The position numbers and the translations under genes are program-made. Below the pieces are notes generated by a model. That model was given only the letters and a program-made list of their open reading frames with translations. It searched no databases and had not been told where the DNA came from. Positions 1-8,288 of a stretch of DNA of 64,000 nucleotides are shown one piece after another; within the stretch, counting starts at the first letter, position 1, and every line of letters begins with the position of its first letter. This DNA is from Parasedimentitalea psychrophila (GTDB lineage: Bacteria; Pseudomonadota; Alphaproteobacteria; Rhodobacterales; Rhodobacteraceae): the NCBI RefSeq assembly GCF_030285785.1, contig NZ_CP127247.1, positions 1,697,501 through 1,761,500 on the forward strand, read 5' to 3'.

Positions 1-1
1 T

Positions 2-118
2 GGCCGCAAGGTACTCTGCGTTGAAGTTGAGGCACGCGGACGACAGTTCTGGGAGTTGAATAACCCCGAAGACGTGCCGCGGTTGGAGCAAATGATGCGG
101 GAAATGGGGCAAAATTAG
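2..118 (+). CDS. C-terminal tail of an unidentified protein (5' end outside window)
   Basis: An open frame enters from the left edge and stops at TAG 116-118, giving 38 residues that end in MMREMGQN. The segment is charged (EVEARGRQFWELNN) and uses codons like its neighbours, so it is probably the end of a real gene. Too little is present to name a family. The next gene, galU, starts about 190 bp downstream on the same strand. Confidence 0.5.
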   Translation, partial: GRKVLCVEVEARGRQFWELNNPEDVPRLEQMMREMGQN

Positions 119-309
119 CATATCTGACGTACTCGATATGCAATGTGCCCGTGTGAATGAGGGTTGTGATGCGCGCGTCTGACGACTTGTTTACCCTTTT
201 GGGGGGCTGGGCTTGATGGCTGTGCGGTGGTATTTTGATTGTGGTGGCTCTGTCCGGCGCTTATCGCGGGGCGAACCTGAGCTATCCATCTATTATATTG
301 AGAGTAGAT

Positions 310-1203
310 ATGCGTAGAAAAGTAACCAAAGCAATTTTTCCGGTGGCGGGCATGGGAACACGGTTCCTGCCGGCAACCAAATCCGTTCCCAAGGAAATCA
401 TGACCTTGGTGGACCGTCCACTGGTGCAATATGCCATCGACGAGGCCCGTGCCGCCGGTATCAAGGAATTCATATTTGTCACATCGCGCGGCAAGGGTGC
501 GCTGGAAGATTATTTTGATCACTCGCCCATGCTGGAACAGGCGCTGCGAAAAAAGGGCAAGACGGCCCTGCTGGAAACGCTCAAAGAGACCAATATGGAA
601 AGCGGTGCCATCGCTTATGTCCGCCAGCATCAGGCTCTGGGGCTGGGGCACGCGGTCTGGTGCGCCCGGCGGCTGATTTCCAACGAACCATTTGCGGTGA
701 TATTGCCTGACGACGTGATCGCAGCCGAGACACCCTGTCTGCAGCAGATGGTCGAAGCCTATGCCGAGACCGGTGGCAATATGGTTGCCGCTATGGAAGT
801 GCCGCCCGAGCAGATCAGCAATTATGGTGTGCTGGACGTGAAGGAAGACATGGGATCGGTGGTGTCGATCAACGGCATGGTGGAAAAACCCAAAGCCGAA
901 GATGCGCCGTCGAATTTGGCGGTGATTGGCCGCTATATCCTGGAACCTTCGGTGTTGCGCAATCTGAATAAAATCAAGACCGGCTCGGGTGGTGAGATCC
1001 AACTGACAGATGCCATTGCGCAGGATATCGGCAGTGATGTCCCGGTTTATGGCTACCGGTTCCGTGGTCAGCGTTTTGACTGTGGCTCCAAGGCGGGTTT
1101 TTTGCAGGCAACGGTGTCCTTTGCTCTGGCGCGCGACGATCTGCGCGATGATCTGAGCCGCTATCTGAGCAGTATTTCCCCGGTCACAAAGGCCGCAGAA
1201 TAA
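310..1203 (+). CDS. galU: UTP--glucose-1-phosphate uridylyltransferase
   Basis: Makes UDP-glucose from UTP and glucose-1-phosphate in the cytoplasm, the activated sugar for exopolysaccharide, LPS and GalE. The 297-residue length is normal for bacterial GalU. The nucleotide-binding signature GMGTRFLPATKSVPKE lies at about residues 14-29. The PDDV (about 130) and late FDCGSKAG segments are also typical. The reading frame is open upstream to 235, but ATG 310 begins at the conserved family N-terminus (MRRKVTKAIFPVAG), so I use it. galE follows 41 bp downstream, so the pair supplies UDP-glucose and UDP-galactose to the glycosyltransferases that follow. Sure of the family. Confidence 0.95.
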   Translation: MRRKVTKAIFPVAGMGTRFLPATKSVPKEIMTLVDRPLVQYAIDEARAAGIKEFIFVTSRGKGALEDYFDHSPMLEQALRKKGKTALLETLKETNMESGAIAYVRQHQALGLGHAVWCARRLISNEPFAVILPDDVIAAETPCLQQMVEAYAETGGNMVAAMEVPPEQISNYGVLDVKEDMGSVVSINGMVEKPKAEDAPSNLAVIGRYILEPSVLRNLNKIKTGSGGEIQLTDAIAQDIGSDVPVYGYRFRGQRFDCGSKAGFLQATVSFALARDDLRDDLSRYLSSISPVTKAAE

Positions 1204-1244
1204 GTACGCCGTAGGGCGGGTTTTGACAGAAGGCAAATAAAATA

Positions 1245-2228
1245 GTGGTACATATTTTGGTGACAGGCGGCGCCGGCTATATTGGCTCGCACGCCTGTAA
1301 GGCGTTGAAGCAGGCGGGGTATACTCCTGTTGTTTATGACAATCTGGTCACCGGATGGAAAGATGCGGTGAAATTCGGCCCGTTTGAGCAAGGTGAGCTG
1401 ACGGATCGCGCCCGGCTGGATCAGGTGTTTGCCAAATATCAGCCCGTGGCGGTGGTGCATTTTGCCGCCCTCAGCCAGGTGGGCGAGGCCATGAGCCAGC
1501 CCGGCCGTTATTGGGCCAACAATGTTGGTGGCTCGTTGAATTTGATCGAAGCCTCGGTTGCTGCGGGCTGTCTGGATTTTGTATTTTCATCGACCTGTGC
1601 CACTTACGGCGAGCATGACAATGTGGTGCTGGACGAGGACACTCCCCAACAGCCGCTGAACGCTTACGGCGCCAGCAAGCGCGCGGTTGAGGATATTCTG
1701 CAGGATTTTGAGGCGGCTTATGGGCTGCGCTCGGTGATCTTTCGCTATTTCAATGTCGCCGGTGCCGATCCCGAGGCTGAAGTGGGTGAGTTTCACCGCC
1801 CCGAGACCCATCTGGTGCCCTTGGTGCTGGACGCAATCGAAGGCAAGCGCGGCGCGCTGACGGTTTTTGGCACCGATTATGACACCCCGGATGGCACCTG
1901 TATCCGCGACTATGTCCATGTCTGCGATCTGGTTGATGCCCATGTTCTGGGGTTGCAGTGGCTGCAGGATGACAAGGGCAGCCGGGTGTTCAATCTGGGC
2001 ACTGGCACTGGGTTCTCCGTGCGCGAGGTGATTGATCAGTCGCGCAGTGTTACCAACCGGGACGTTCCCTTTGCCATTGGTGATCGTCGGGCGGGCGATT
2101 GCACCAAACTGGTGTCCGGTTCTACCCGCGCTGAAGTAGAACTTGGCTGGAAGCCAACCCGGTCAACCCTGGATATTATGATCAAGGACGCTTGGCGTTG
2201 GCACCAAACAGGCCACTACGAGTCCTGA
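1245..2228 (+). CDS. galE: UDP-glucose 4-epimerase
   Basis: Interconverts UDP-glucose and UDP-galactose with bound NAD+. It is an extended SDR protein of 327 residues, the usual size. The Rossmann motif GGAGYIGS lies at residues 8-15. The catalytic Ser/Thr is in FSSTCATYG (about 114-122), and the catalytic Tyr141/Lys145 pair is in YGASK. Translation starts at GTG 1245, directly before the beta strand VHILVTGG. The gene lies 41 bp after galU. Its TGA is followed by one base and then the likely TTG start of the next glycosyltransferase, which suggests translational coupling and a common operon. Confidence 0.95.
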   Translation: MVHILVTGGAGYIGSHACKALKQAGYTPVVYDNLVTGWKDAVKFGPFEQGELTDRARLDQVFAKYQPVAVVHFAALSQVGEAMSQPGRYWANNVGGSLNLIEASVAAGCLDFVFSSTCATYGEHDNVVLDEDTPQQPLNAYGASKRAVEDILQDFEAAYGLRSVIFRYFNVAGADPEAEVGEFHRPETHLVPLVLDAIEGKRGALTVFGTDYDTPDGTCIRDYVHVCDLVDAHVLGLQWLQDDKGSRVFNLGTGTGFSVREVIDQSRSVTNRDVPFAIGDRRAGDCTKLVSGSTRAEVELGWKPTRSTLDIMIKDAWRWHQTGHYES

Positions 2229-2229
2229 A

Positions 2230-3267
2230 TTGACTGCGCCTGAACTCCCAGAGCAAGCGATCAGCTGGCGCGAGGCCTATCGGTTGCGCTGGCGGCGGCG
2301 GCGGGCGCTTTGGAGATCATACAAGTCACGGCATCACCTGGCTGTTGTCAGCGATCGCACAGATACGATCAAACCGGATGACATTGTTGCCGTTGTCGTG
2401 CTGCGCAACGAGATCACCCGGCTGCCGTTCTTTCTGGAGCATTACCGGCGGCTGGGGGTGGCTCAGTTTCTGGTGGTGGACAACGACAGCGATGATGGCA
2501 GCGCAGAGTTCCTGGCGGCGCAACCGGATGTCTCGCTGTGGCACACGGCGCAGAGCTATCACGCTTCGCGTTTTGGCCTCGACTGGTTGACCTGGCTGCA
2601 GATCAATTATGCACAGGGACACTGGTGTCTGCTGGTCGATGCGGATGAGTTGCTGGTTTACAGCGGCGATGACAGCCGGGACCTGCGCCAACTCACCGCC
2701 TGGCTGGAGGGGCGCGGGCAGCTCGGCTTTGGCGCGCTGATGCTGGATCTGTACCCCAAGGGGCCGCTGGATCAATGCGCCTATGCGCCAGGGCAGGACC
2801 CGCGCGATGTGATGCCCTGGTTTGATCCCAGCCCCTACCGGGTGGTGCGACAGGCGCCAATGGGGAACCTCTGGGTGCAGGGTGGCGCGCGCGAACGGAT
2901 GTTCTATGGCGATGACCTGCGGCGCTCACCCACCTTGAACAAAACCCCTCTGGTGAAGTGGAGCCGCCGGTATTCCTACGTCAATTCAACGCACTCATTG
3001 CTGCCGCCTCAATTGAACCTTCTTTACGACGGACCAGGTGGTCAGGCGCCATCGGGGGTACTGCTGCACACAAAATTTCTACCCGAGATTGTTTCAAAAT
3101 CGGCAATAGAAAAGCAGCGGCAACAGCATTTTCACAGGCCGGCTGATTTTGATCCCTACTACGACAGGCTTAGCACTGCGCCGGACATGTGGCATCCGGG
3201 GTCGGTGAAACTGCAGGGCACCCGCCAATTGGAGGCCTTGGGGCTGATGCGGCGGCTCGACTGGTGA
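2230..3267 (+). CDS. Glycosyltransferase family 2-type protein (copy 1)
   Basis: Predicted cytoplasmic glycosyltransferase that would transfer a sugar from a nucleotide donor. The GT-A fold signs are VVLRNE (57-61), DNDSDDGS (84-91) and a DxD-like metal-binding DADE (137-140). It resembles the Glyco_tranf_2_4 type found in many Rhodobacterales. The N-terminus is strongly basic (RLRWRRRRALWRSYK). TTG 2230, one base after the galE stop, is the only early start I see. The next gene is a clear paralogue, with the same WHT, NLWVQGG and NK(T/I)PLVKW blocks, so the pair arose by duplication. Donor and acceptor are unknown. Confidence 0.8.
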   Translation: MTAPELPEQAISWREAYRLRWRRRRALWRSYKSRHHLAVVSDRTDTIKPDDIVAVVVLRNEITRLPFFLEHYRRLGVAQFLVVDNDSDDGSAEFLAAQPDVSLWHTAQSYHASRFGLDWLTWLQINYAQGHWCLLVDADELLVYSGDDSRDLRQLTAWLEGRGQLGFGALMLDLYPKGPLDQCAYAPGQDPRDVMPWFDPSPYRVVRQAPMGNLWVQGGARERMFYGDDLRRSPTLNKTPLVKWSRRYSYVNSTHSLLPPQLNLLYDGPGGQAPSGVLLHTKFLPEIVSKSAIEKQRQQHFHRPADFDPYYDRLSTAPDMWHPGSVKLQGTRQLEALGLMRRLDW

Positions 3268-3400
3268 CGCTCCGGGAAACGCCTGTTTTTGCGGTAATTT
3301 ATAAGTTTATTTAGGTTGTCGAAACGCTTTCTAAATCCATTGATTCCAGAAAGAAATCCATGACATAATGCCTTAAATTGCTGAAGCGGAGCGGATCGAG

Positions 3401-4453
3401 GTGATCTGGGCCGCTTGCTGTGAACCGGGACTGGATTTAAGTTTGAGCCTTTGGGATTCTTATCGGATGCGACTGCGGCGTAAGCGGTGCATTGTACGCG
3501 CGTTGCGCAAATCCGACGAATTGCGCGCGGTGCAAAACAACACCGGCCGGATCCAGCCGACTGACATTTTGCTGGTGTCCACGGTGCGAAATGAAAAAAT
3601 CCGGCTGCCGTATTTCCTCAATTACTATCGTGGCCTGGGGGTCAATCATTTCCTGATCGTGGACAATGGCAGCACCGATGGCACCGAAAGCTATCTGCGT
3701 GGGCAACAGGATGTTTCGCTGTGGCATACCACCGGCAGCTATAAGCGCGCCACCTTTGGTGTTGACTGGATGAACTACTTGAAACGCAAATATGCCCATG
3801 GGCATTGGGTTCTGGTGGTCGACCCGGACGAATTCTTTATCTACCCATTCTGCGATACCCGGCCGATCCGGGCGCTGACCGATTGGCTGGACAACTCGGC
3901 CATCCGCAGTTTCTCGGCGATGCTGATTGATGTGTACCCCAAAGGCCGCATTGATGAGGTGCCGTACCGCGCCGGGCAAAACCCGCTGGAAATTGCGCCG
4001 TGGTTTGACAGTGGCAATTACTCGGTCAAGAAAAACCCAACCTGGGGCAACCTGTGGATCCAAGGGGGGCCCCGGCGTCGGGTGTTCTTTGCCGATCAGC
4101 CGAAAAAGGCCCCGGCGCTGAACAAAATCCCGCTGGTGAAATGGGATCGACGCTATGCTTACGTCAGCTCAACACATGCGCTTTTGCCGCGCGGTCTGAA
4201 CCAGGTCTATGAGACTGACGGTGGTGAAAAGGCCAGTGGCGCGCTGTTGCACGCCAAGTTCCTTGATACCTTCACCGCCAAGGCCACTGAGGAAATGACC
4301 CGCAAGCAGCATTTTTCTGGCTCCGCTGAATATAAGGCCTATGCCGACACCCAGCAGGGGCAGCCGGATCTGTGGTGCAAATGGAGCGAAAAATATATCA
4401 ACTGGCGCCAGCTTGAGATCCTGGGATTGATGTCCAAGGGAAACTGGGCATGA
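3401..4453 (+). CDS. Glycosyltransferase family 2-type protein (copy 2)
   Basis: Paralogue of the preceding gene. TVRNE is at 61-65, DNGSTDGT at 88-95, a DxD-like DPDE at 141-144, then GNLWIQGG and NKIPLVKW blocks shared with copy 1. The DPDE and DNGSTDGT motifs are closer to the GT2 consensus than those of copy 1. The start is uncertain: GTG 3401 gives 350 residues, TTG 3443 would match the paralogue's N-terminus about as well, and ATG 3467 lies inside the basic segment. It is separated from copy 1 by 133 bp and overlaps the next gene by 4 bp (ATGA at 4450), so those two are probably co-translated. Confidence 0.8.
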   Translation: MIWAACCEPGLDLSLSLWDSYRMRLRRKRCIVRALRKSDELRAVQNNTGRIQPTDILLVSTVRNEKIRLPYFLNYYRGLGVNHFLIVDNGSTDGTESYLRGQQDVSLWHTTGSYKRATFGVDWMNYLKRKYAHGHWVLVVDPDEFFIYPFCDTRPIRALTDWLDNSAIRSFSAMLIDVYPKGRIDEVPYRAGQNPLEIAPWFDSGNYSVKKNPTWGNLWIQGGPRRRVFFADQPKKAPALNKIPLVKWDRRYAYVSSTHALLPRGLNQVYETDGGEKASGALLHAKFLDTFTAKATEEMTRKQHFSGSAEYKAYADTQQGQPDLWCKWSEKYINWRQLEILGLMSKGNWA

Positions 4454-6150
4454 GCACAGTTGGCATTGTCATGTTGGTGCACACGGCCCTGGACCGGGCC
4501 GAACAGGTGGCCCGCCATTGGACTTCCGGTGGCTGCCCGGTGGTTGTGCATGTGGATGGCAACGTGCCGCAGAAAACCTACCGCGCCTTTGTTGCATCGC
4601 TGGTTGATGATCCAATGGTGCGGTTTTCCCAGCGTCATCGCTGTGAATGGGGCACCTGGGGCATTGTGGCCGCATCGCAAAGCGCCTCGGAACTGATGAT
4701 GGCCGACTTTGCCGATGTGCGGCACGTTTACCTGGCCTCGGGGTCCTGCCTGCCGTTGCGACCGGTGCAGGAACTGATTGATTACCTTGCCGCCCGGCCG
4801 CGCACCGATTTTATCGAAAGCGCCACCACCGCAGATGTGCCCTGGACGGTTGGTGGTCTGGATGCCGAACGCTTTACCCTGCGGTTCCCGTTTTCGTGGA
4901 AAAGACACCGGCAATTGTTTGACCAATATGTCGAACTGCAACGCAAACTGCGGATGAAACGGCGGATTCCCACCGGATTGGTGCCGCATATGGGCAGCCA
5001 GTGGTGGTGCCTGACGCGGCAAACCCTGTCGGCAATTCTGCAAGATCCCGAGCGACCGGCCTATGATCGCTATTTTCGCAAGGTGTGGATTCCGGATGAA
5101 AGCTATTTCCAGACGCTGGTGCGGCAATACTCCGGCAATATTGAGAGCCGCTCGCTGACGCTGTCAAAGTTCGATTTTCAGGGCAAACCGCATATTTTTT
5201 ACGATGATCATCTGCAGCTTCTGCGGCGCTCGGACTGTTTTGTTGCCCGTAAAATCTGGCCCCATGCGGATCGGCTTTATCAGGCCTTCCTGACGGATCA
5301 GGCGGGGGCGATGAAAAAGACCGAACCCAACCCCGGCAAGATTGACCGCATATTTGCCAAGGCGGTTGAGCGGCGCACACGGGGGCGACCGGGGCTGTAT
5401 ATGCAGAGCCGGATGCCACGCCACGGGGCCGAGAATGGTATCACCTCAAACCCGTATTCGGTATTTCAGGGCTTTGCTGAGCTGTTTGAGAATTTTGAAC
5501 CCTGGCTGGCCCAGGCCACCGGCGCCCGGGTGCATGGGCACCTGTTTGCGCCGGAACGGGCTGAATTTGCAGATGGGCAGATGTTGATAAACGGCGCGCT
5601 GAGCGACAATGCGAAGTCCAGAGATTACAATGCCGAAAGTTTCCTGACCAGTCTGATCTGGAACACCCGGGGGGAACGGCAGTGTTTTCAGTTTGGCCCG
5701 CGCGACAACCAAGACACCAATTGGCTGGTGGCGTGCGATCCCAATGCGCAGGTCTCGGTGATTTCAGGGGCCTGGGCGGTGCCCCTTTTCAGGTCGAACC
5801 GAAACTTCTCTGACCTGCGCAAAGAGGCGGCGCGCCTGCAGCGTATTGAAAGCGAGCAATTGAAAATTTTCCGTTCCCAGTTTGCCAAGGCGCGGGTTCG
5901 AATTTGGACGATGGCTGAGTTCATTGAGGCGCCAATGGAACCCATTCAGACCATCGTTGATGAAATCGGTATGTCCCATCAACGCCGGTTAAGTGAGGCC
6001 CCGACGATGGTTGACCTCGCAGGGTTTGGCCAATTTTTGCAGAACCTCAAGAATCAGGGCATGCATCCCTATCTGATGGGGGATTTCCCGGTGGAACAGG
6101 GGCCGATCAATATGCCAAAACCGCCGCGTAAACCCTATTTGGTGCGATGA
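4450..6150 (+). CDS. Core-2/I-branching (GT14)-like glycosyltransferase with large C-terminal domain
   Basis: The N-terminal ~270 residues look like the core-2/I-branching beta-1,6-N-acetylglucosaminyltransferase fold: GIVMLVHTALDRAEQ at the start, VVVHVDG, a YLASGSCLPL block, GSQWWCLTR (about 180) and WIPDESYFQTL (about 215). Residues ~300-566 form a second region without a motif I can name. It carries many aromatic residues and the blocks FQFGPRDNQDTNW and GAWAVPLFRS. I believe this matches a domain of unknown function found mainly in Rhodobacterales, but I could not check. ATG 4450 overlaps the upstream stop. A sulfotransferase-like gene follows 6 bp downstream, which suggests the product is a sulfated glycan. 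Confidence 0.75.
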   Translation: MSTVGIVMLVHTALDRAEQVARHWTSGGCPVVVHVDGNVPQKTYRAFVASLVDDPMVRFSQRHRCEWGTWGIVAASQSASELMMADFADVRHVYLASGSCLPLRPVQELIDYLAARPRTDFIESATTADVPWTVGGLDAERFTLRFPFSWKRHRQLFDQYVELQRKLRMKRRIPTGLVPHMGSQWWCLTRQTLSAILQDPERPAYDRYFRKVWIPDESYFQTLVRQYSGNIESRSLTLSKFDFQGKPHIFYDDHLQLLRRSDCFVARKIWPHADRLYQAFLTDQAGAMKKTEPNPGKIDRIFAKAVERRTRGRPGLYMQSRMPRHGAENGITSNPYSVFQGFAELFENFEPWLAQATGARVHGHLFAPERAEFADGQMLINGALSDNAKSRDYNAESFLTSLIWNTRGERQCFQFGPRDNQDTNWLVACDPNAQVSVISGAWAVPLFRSNRNFSDLRKEAARLQRIESEQLKIFRSQFAKARVRIWTMAEFIEAPMEPIQTIVDEIGMSHQRRLSEAPTMVDLAGFGQFLQNLKNQGMHPYLMGDFPVEQGPINMPKPPRKPYLVR

Positions 6151-6156
6151 TCCCAT

Positions 6157-7584
6157 ATGACTGACCAATTTGACTACTTCATAGTGTTTGCCGAAATGCG
6201 CACCGGATCCAATTTCCTGGAGGTGAACCTGAACGCCTTTGACGGTATTTTGTGTCATGGCGAGGCGTTCAATCCCCATTTCATCGGCTACCCCAACAAG
6301 AATGAGATCCTGGGTGTCACTCAGGATGACCGTGACAGTGACCCTGCGCGACTGATTGATGAGATCAAATCACAGACCGGCAGTCTGGCAGGGTTTCGCT
6401 ACTTTCACGATCATGATGCACGGGTTCTGGACATCGCACTGGAAGATCCCCGCTGTGCCAAGATCATCCTGACCCGCAACCCGCTGGACAGCTACGTGTC
6501 GTGGAAAATTGCCAAGGCGACTGGCCAGTGGAAACTGACCAATGTGACGCGCCGCCGGGAGGCGCTGGCCGATTTTGATGGCGCCGAATTTTCTGGCCAT
6601 GTTGAGGCGCTGCAGGATTTTCAGGTGCTGCTGCTGAACCGGTTGCAGAAAAGTGGGCAGGCGGCGTTCTATGTCTCATATGAAGATCTGCAGAGTGTCG
6701 AGGTGATGAATGGCTTGGCGCGTTGGCTGGGGGTGAATGAGACGCTGGAGGCCCTGGATGACAGTTTGAAGCGGCAGAACCCGGCCCCGGTCCTGTCGAA
6801 AGTTGCCAACGGGGAGGAGATGTCGGTGGCCCTATCCGGGATGGACCGGTTCAACCTGACCCGGACACCAAATTTCGAACCCCGTCGCGGACCTTCGGTG
6901 CCAGGCTATGTGGCCGGGGTGGTGACGCCCTTGTTATACATGCCTATCAAGGGCGGCCCGGTGACAGAGGTGGTGGACTGGCTGGCCGGGTTGGATCACG
7001 TTGAGGCAGACGGGCTGTTGACCAAAATGAACCAAAAGCAGTTACGATTGTGGCGCCGCGGCAATCCCGGCTATCGGAGCTTTACCGTGTTGCGCCACCC
7101 GGTAGCGCGGGCGCATGCTGTGTTTTGCGAGAACATTTTACCTGCGGGTCCGGGAAAATTCAGCAAGATCCGTGAAACGCTGCGCAAGCGATTCAAGCTG
7201 CCGATTCCCAAGGAGGGTCCGAACCAGAATTATAGTAAGGCGGATCACCGGGCTGCCTTTGAGTGTTTTCTGGATTTCCTGCGGGCAAACCTGGCTGGGC
7301 AGACCGCCATTCGGGTGGATGCCGCCTGGGCCAGCCAGTCACAGGTGCTGTCGGGATTTGTCGAGCTGGGCTCACCGGACCTGGTGCTGCGTGAGGATGA
7401 GATGGGTGAGGAGCTACCCCATTTGGCCCGCCGTATAGGCCGCATGCAGCCGACTGAACTGGCCTTGGCTGCGGCAGACCAACCCTATGCTTTGGATGAA
7501 ATTTACGACGCTGCTTTGGAGGATAAAATCGCCAAGATCTATCAGCGCGATTATGTGATGTTTGGATTTGGCCCCTGGCGGTAA
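6157..7584 (+). CDS. Double sulfotransferase-like protein
   Basis: Likely transfers sulfate from PAPS to a glycan. The first half has a 5'-phosphosulfate-binding-like loop MRTGSNF (14-20) and a 3'-phosphate motif LTRNPLDSYVSWK (105-117), as in NodH/Stf0-type sulfotransferases. The second half has another 3'-phosphate-like motif LRHPVARAHAVF (about 311-322) of the Sulfotransfer_2 kind, followed by NYSKADHRAAFECFLDFL. I do not see a good 5'-phosphosulfate loop for this half, so it may be degenerate or structural. The length of 475 residues is about twice a single domain. Last gene of the cluster; a hairpin terminator follows. Confidence 0.75.
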   Translation: MTDQFDYFIVFAEMRTGSNFLEVNLNAFDGILCHGEAFNPHFIGYPNKNEILGVTQDDRDSDPARLIDEIKSQTGSLAGFRYFHDHDARVLDIALEDPRCAKIILTRNPLDSYVSWKIAKATGQWKLTNVTRRREALADFDGAEFSGHVEALQDFQVLLLNRLQKSGQAAFYVSYEDLQSVEVMNGLARWLGVNETLEALDDSLKRQNPAPVLSKVANGEEMSVALSGMDRFNLTRTPNFEPRRGPSVPGYVAGVVTPLLYMPIKGGPVTEVVDWLAGLDHVEADGLLTKMNQKQLRLWRRGNPGYRSFTVLRHPVARAHAVFCENILPAGPGKFSKIRETLRKRFKLPIPKEGPNQNYSKADHRAAFECFLDFLRANLAGQTAIRVDAAWASQSQVLSGFVELGSPDLVLREDEMGEELPHLARRIGRMQPTELALAAADQPYALDEIYDAALEDKIAKIYQRDYVMFGFGPWR

Positions 7585-7602
7585 CCGGCATCTAAAGACG
7601 TT

Positions 7603-7657
7603 AGTTTAAGTTGGGGCCAGAGTTTAAGGTGGGGCCAGAGTTTAAGTTGGGGGCCAG
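7603..7657. repeat. Three tandem copies of an 18-bp unit
   Basis: Units at 7603-7620, 7621-7638 and 7639-7657 share the form AGTTTAAGTTGGGGCCAG. The second differs at one base and the third has one extra G. They lie between the convergent sulfotransferase and ptsN genes. No function is evident. The array could change length by slippage. Confidence 0.85.
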
Positions 7658-7685
7658 CCCCCTTGGGCTCCGCCCGCTCGCAGAC

Positions 7686-7708
7686 AAAACCATCCCCCAG
7701 ATGGTTTT
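7686..7708. terminator. Bidirectional terminator between convergent genes
   Basis: A perfect 9-bp stem (AAAACCATC / GATGGTTTT) closes a 5-base loop CCCCA. The A/T ends could act as the U tract on either strand. It sits between the end of the sulfotransferase gene (+) and the end of ptsN (-). Confidence 0.6.
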
Positions 7709-7723
7709 CAAGATGCCTGCTCG

Positions 7724-7752
7724 CCCCCCGGGATATTTTTAGCCAGATGAAA
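7724..7752. repeat. Short dispersed repeat, copy A (GATATTT...CCAGATGAA type)
   Basis: A run of C, then GGGATATTTTTAGCCAGATGAA. A close copy occurs at 26469-26497. Both are intergenic. This copy lies 20 bp beyond the ptsN stop. I have the impression that such elements are common in Rhodobacterales intergenic DNA, but cannot confirm it here. Confidence 0.6.
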
Positions 7753-7772
7753 TGCGGATCCTGGGCGTCGCG

Positions 7773-8237
7773 TCAAGCGGCCTGGACCGACTGGTTTTCA
7801 GTGAGGATTGTGTAGAGTGTTGCGGCATCCGGGTTGGCGCGCAGCTTGGTGCAGAAGCTCTGCTCGCGCAGGGTGCGCGAGACCAGCGCCAGCGCCTTGA
7901 GGTGTTCGACGCCGGCGTCCTCGGGGGCAAACAGTGAAAAGGCAATGTCCACAGGCTGCCGGTCAACCGAGCCAAAGTCGAGCGGTTTTTCCAGGATGAC
8001 AAAAACGCCGACGACATCTTGGACACCGCTGATCCGGGCGTGAGGCAGGGCAACCCCGTGGCCAACCCCAGTGGGGCCGAGGCTCTCGCGATCCAGCAAG
8101 GCCTCGACTGTTGAGGGCGCCTGTAGGGCATAGGCCGAGTTTGCGACGTCAGCAATTTCCTGAAACAGTCGTTTTTTGCTGGAGACCGAGCCGATAACAC
8201 GCACGGCCTCTGGCTTGAGGATGTTGGAAAGTTGCAT
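7773..8237 (-). CDS. ptsN: PTS IIA-like nitrogen regulatory protein PtsN
   Basis: EIIA-Ntr, the end acceptor of the regulatory phosphotransfer chain PtsP-NPr-PtsN. It has no sugar transport role and tunes nitrogen, potassium and stress responses. The 154 residues cover the whole EIIA(fru)-type domain. The phospho-accepting His66 is in GHGVALPHARI. DRESLGPTG (49-57) matches the family. It lies 51 bp after hpf on the same strand and is the last gene of the lpt-hpf-ptsN series. A candidate bidirectional terminator stands at 7686-7708. Confidence 0.93.
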   Translation of the reverse strand: MQLSNILKPEAVRVIGSVSSKKRLFQEIADVANSAYALQAPSTVEALLDRESLGPTGVGHGVALPHARISGVQDVVGVFVILEKPLDFGSVDRQPVDIAFSLFAPEDAGVEHLKALALVSRTLREQSFCTKLRANPDAATLYTILTENQSVQAA

Positions 8238-8288
8238 TGCCCTGTGCTCCGCTTGGGTGCCCCGAAGGGCACCTAGGGTTATCTAAGT

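Noticed and set aside
115-1236. A 373-codon open frame on the minus strand across galU
   Set aside because: It lies entirely opposite galU and its short flanks, its product is rich in His, Gln and Arg as expected from antisense of a GC-rich gene, and it has no recognisable domain.
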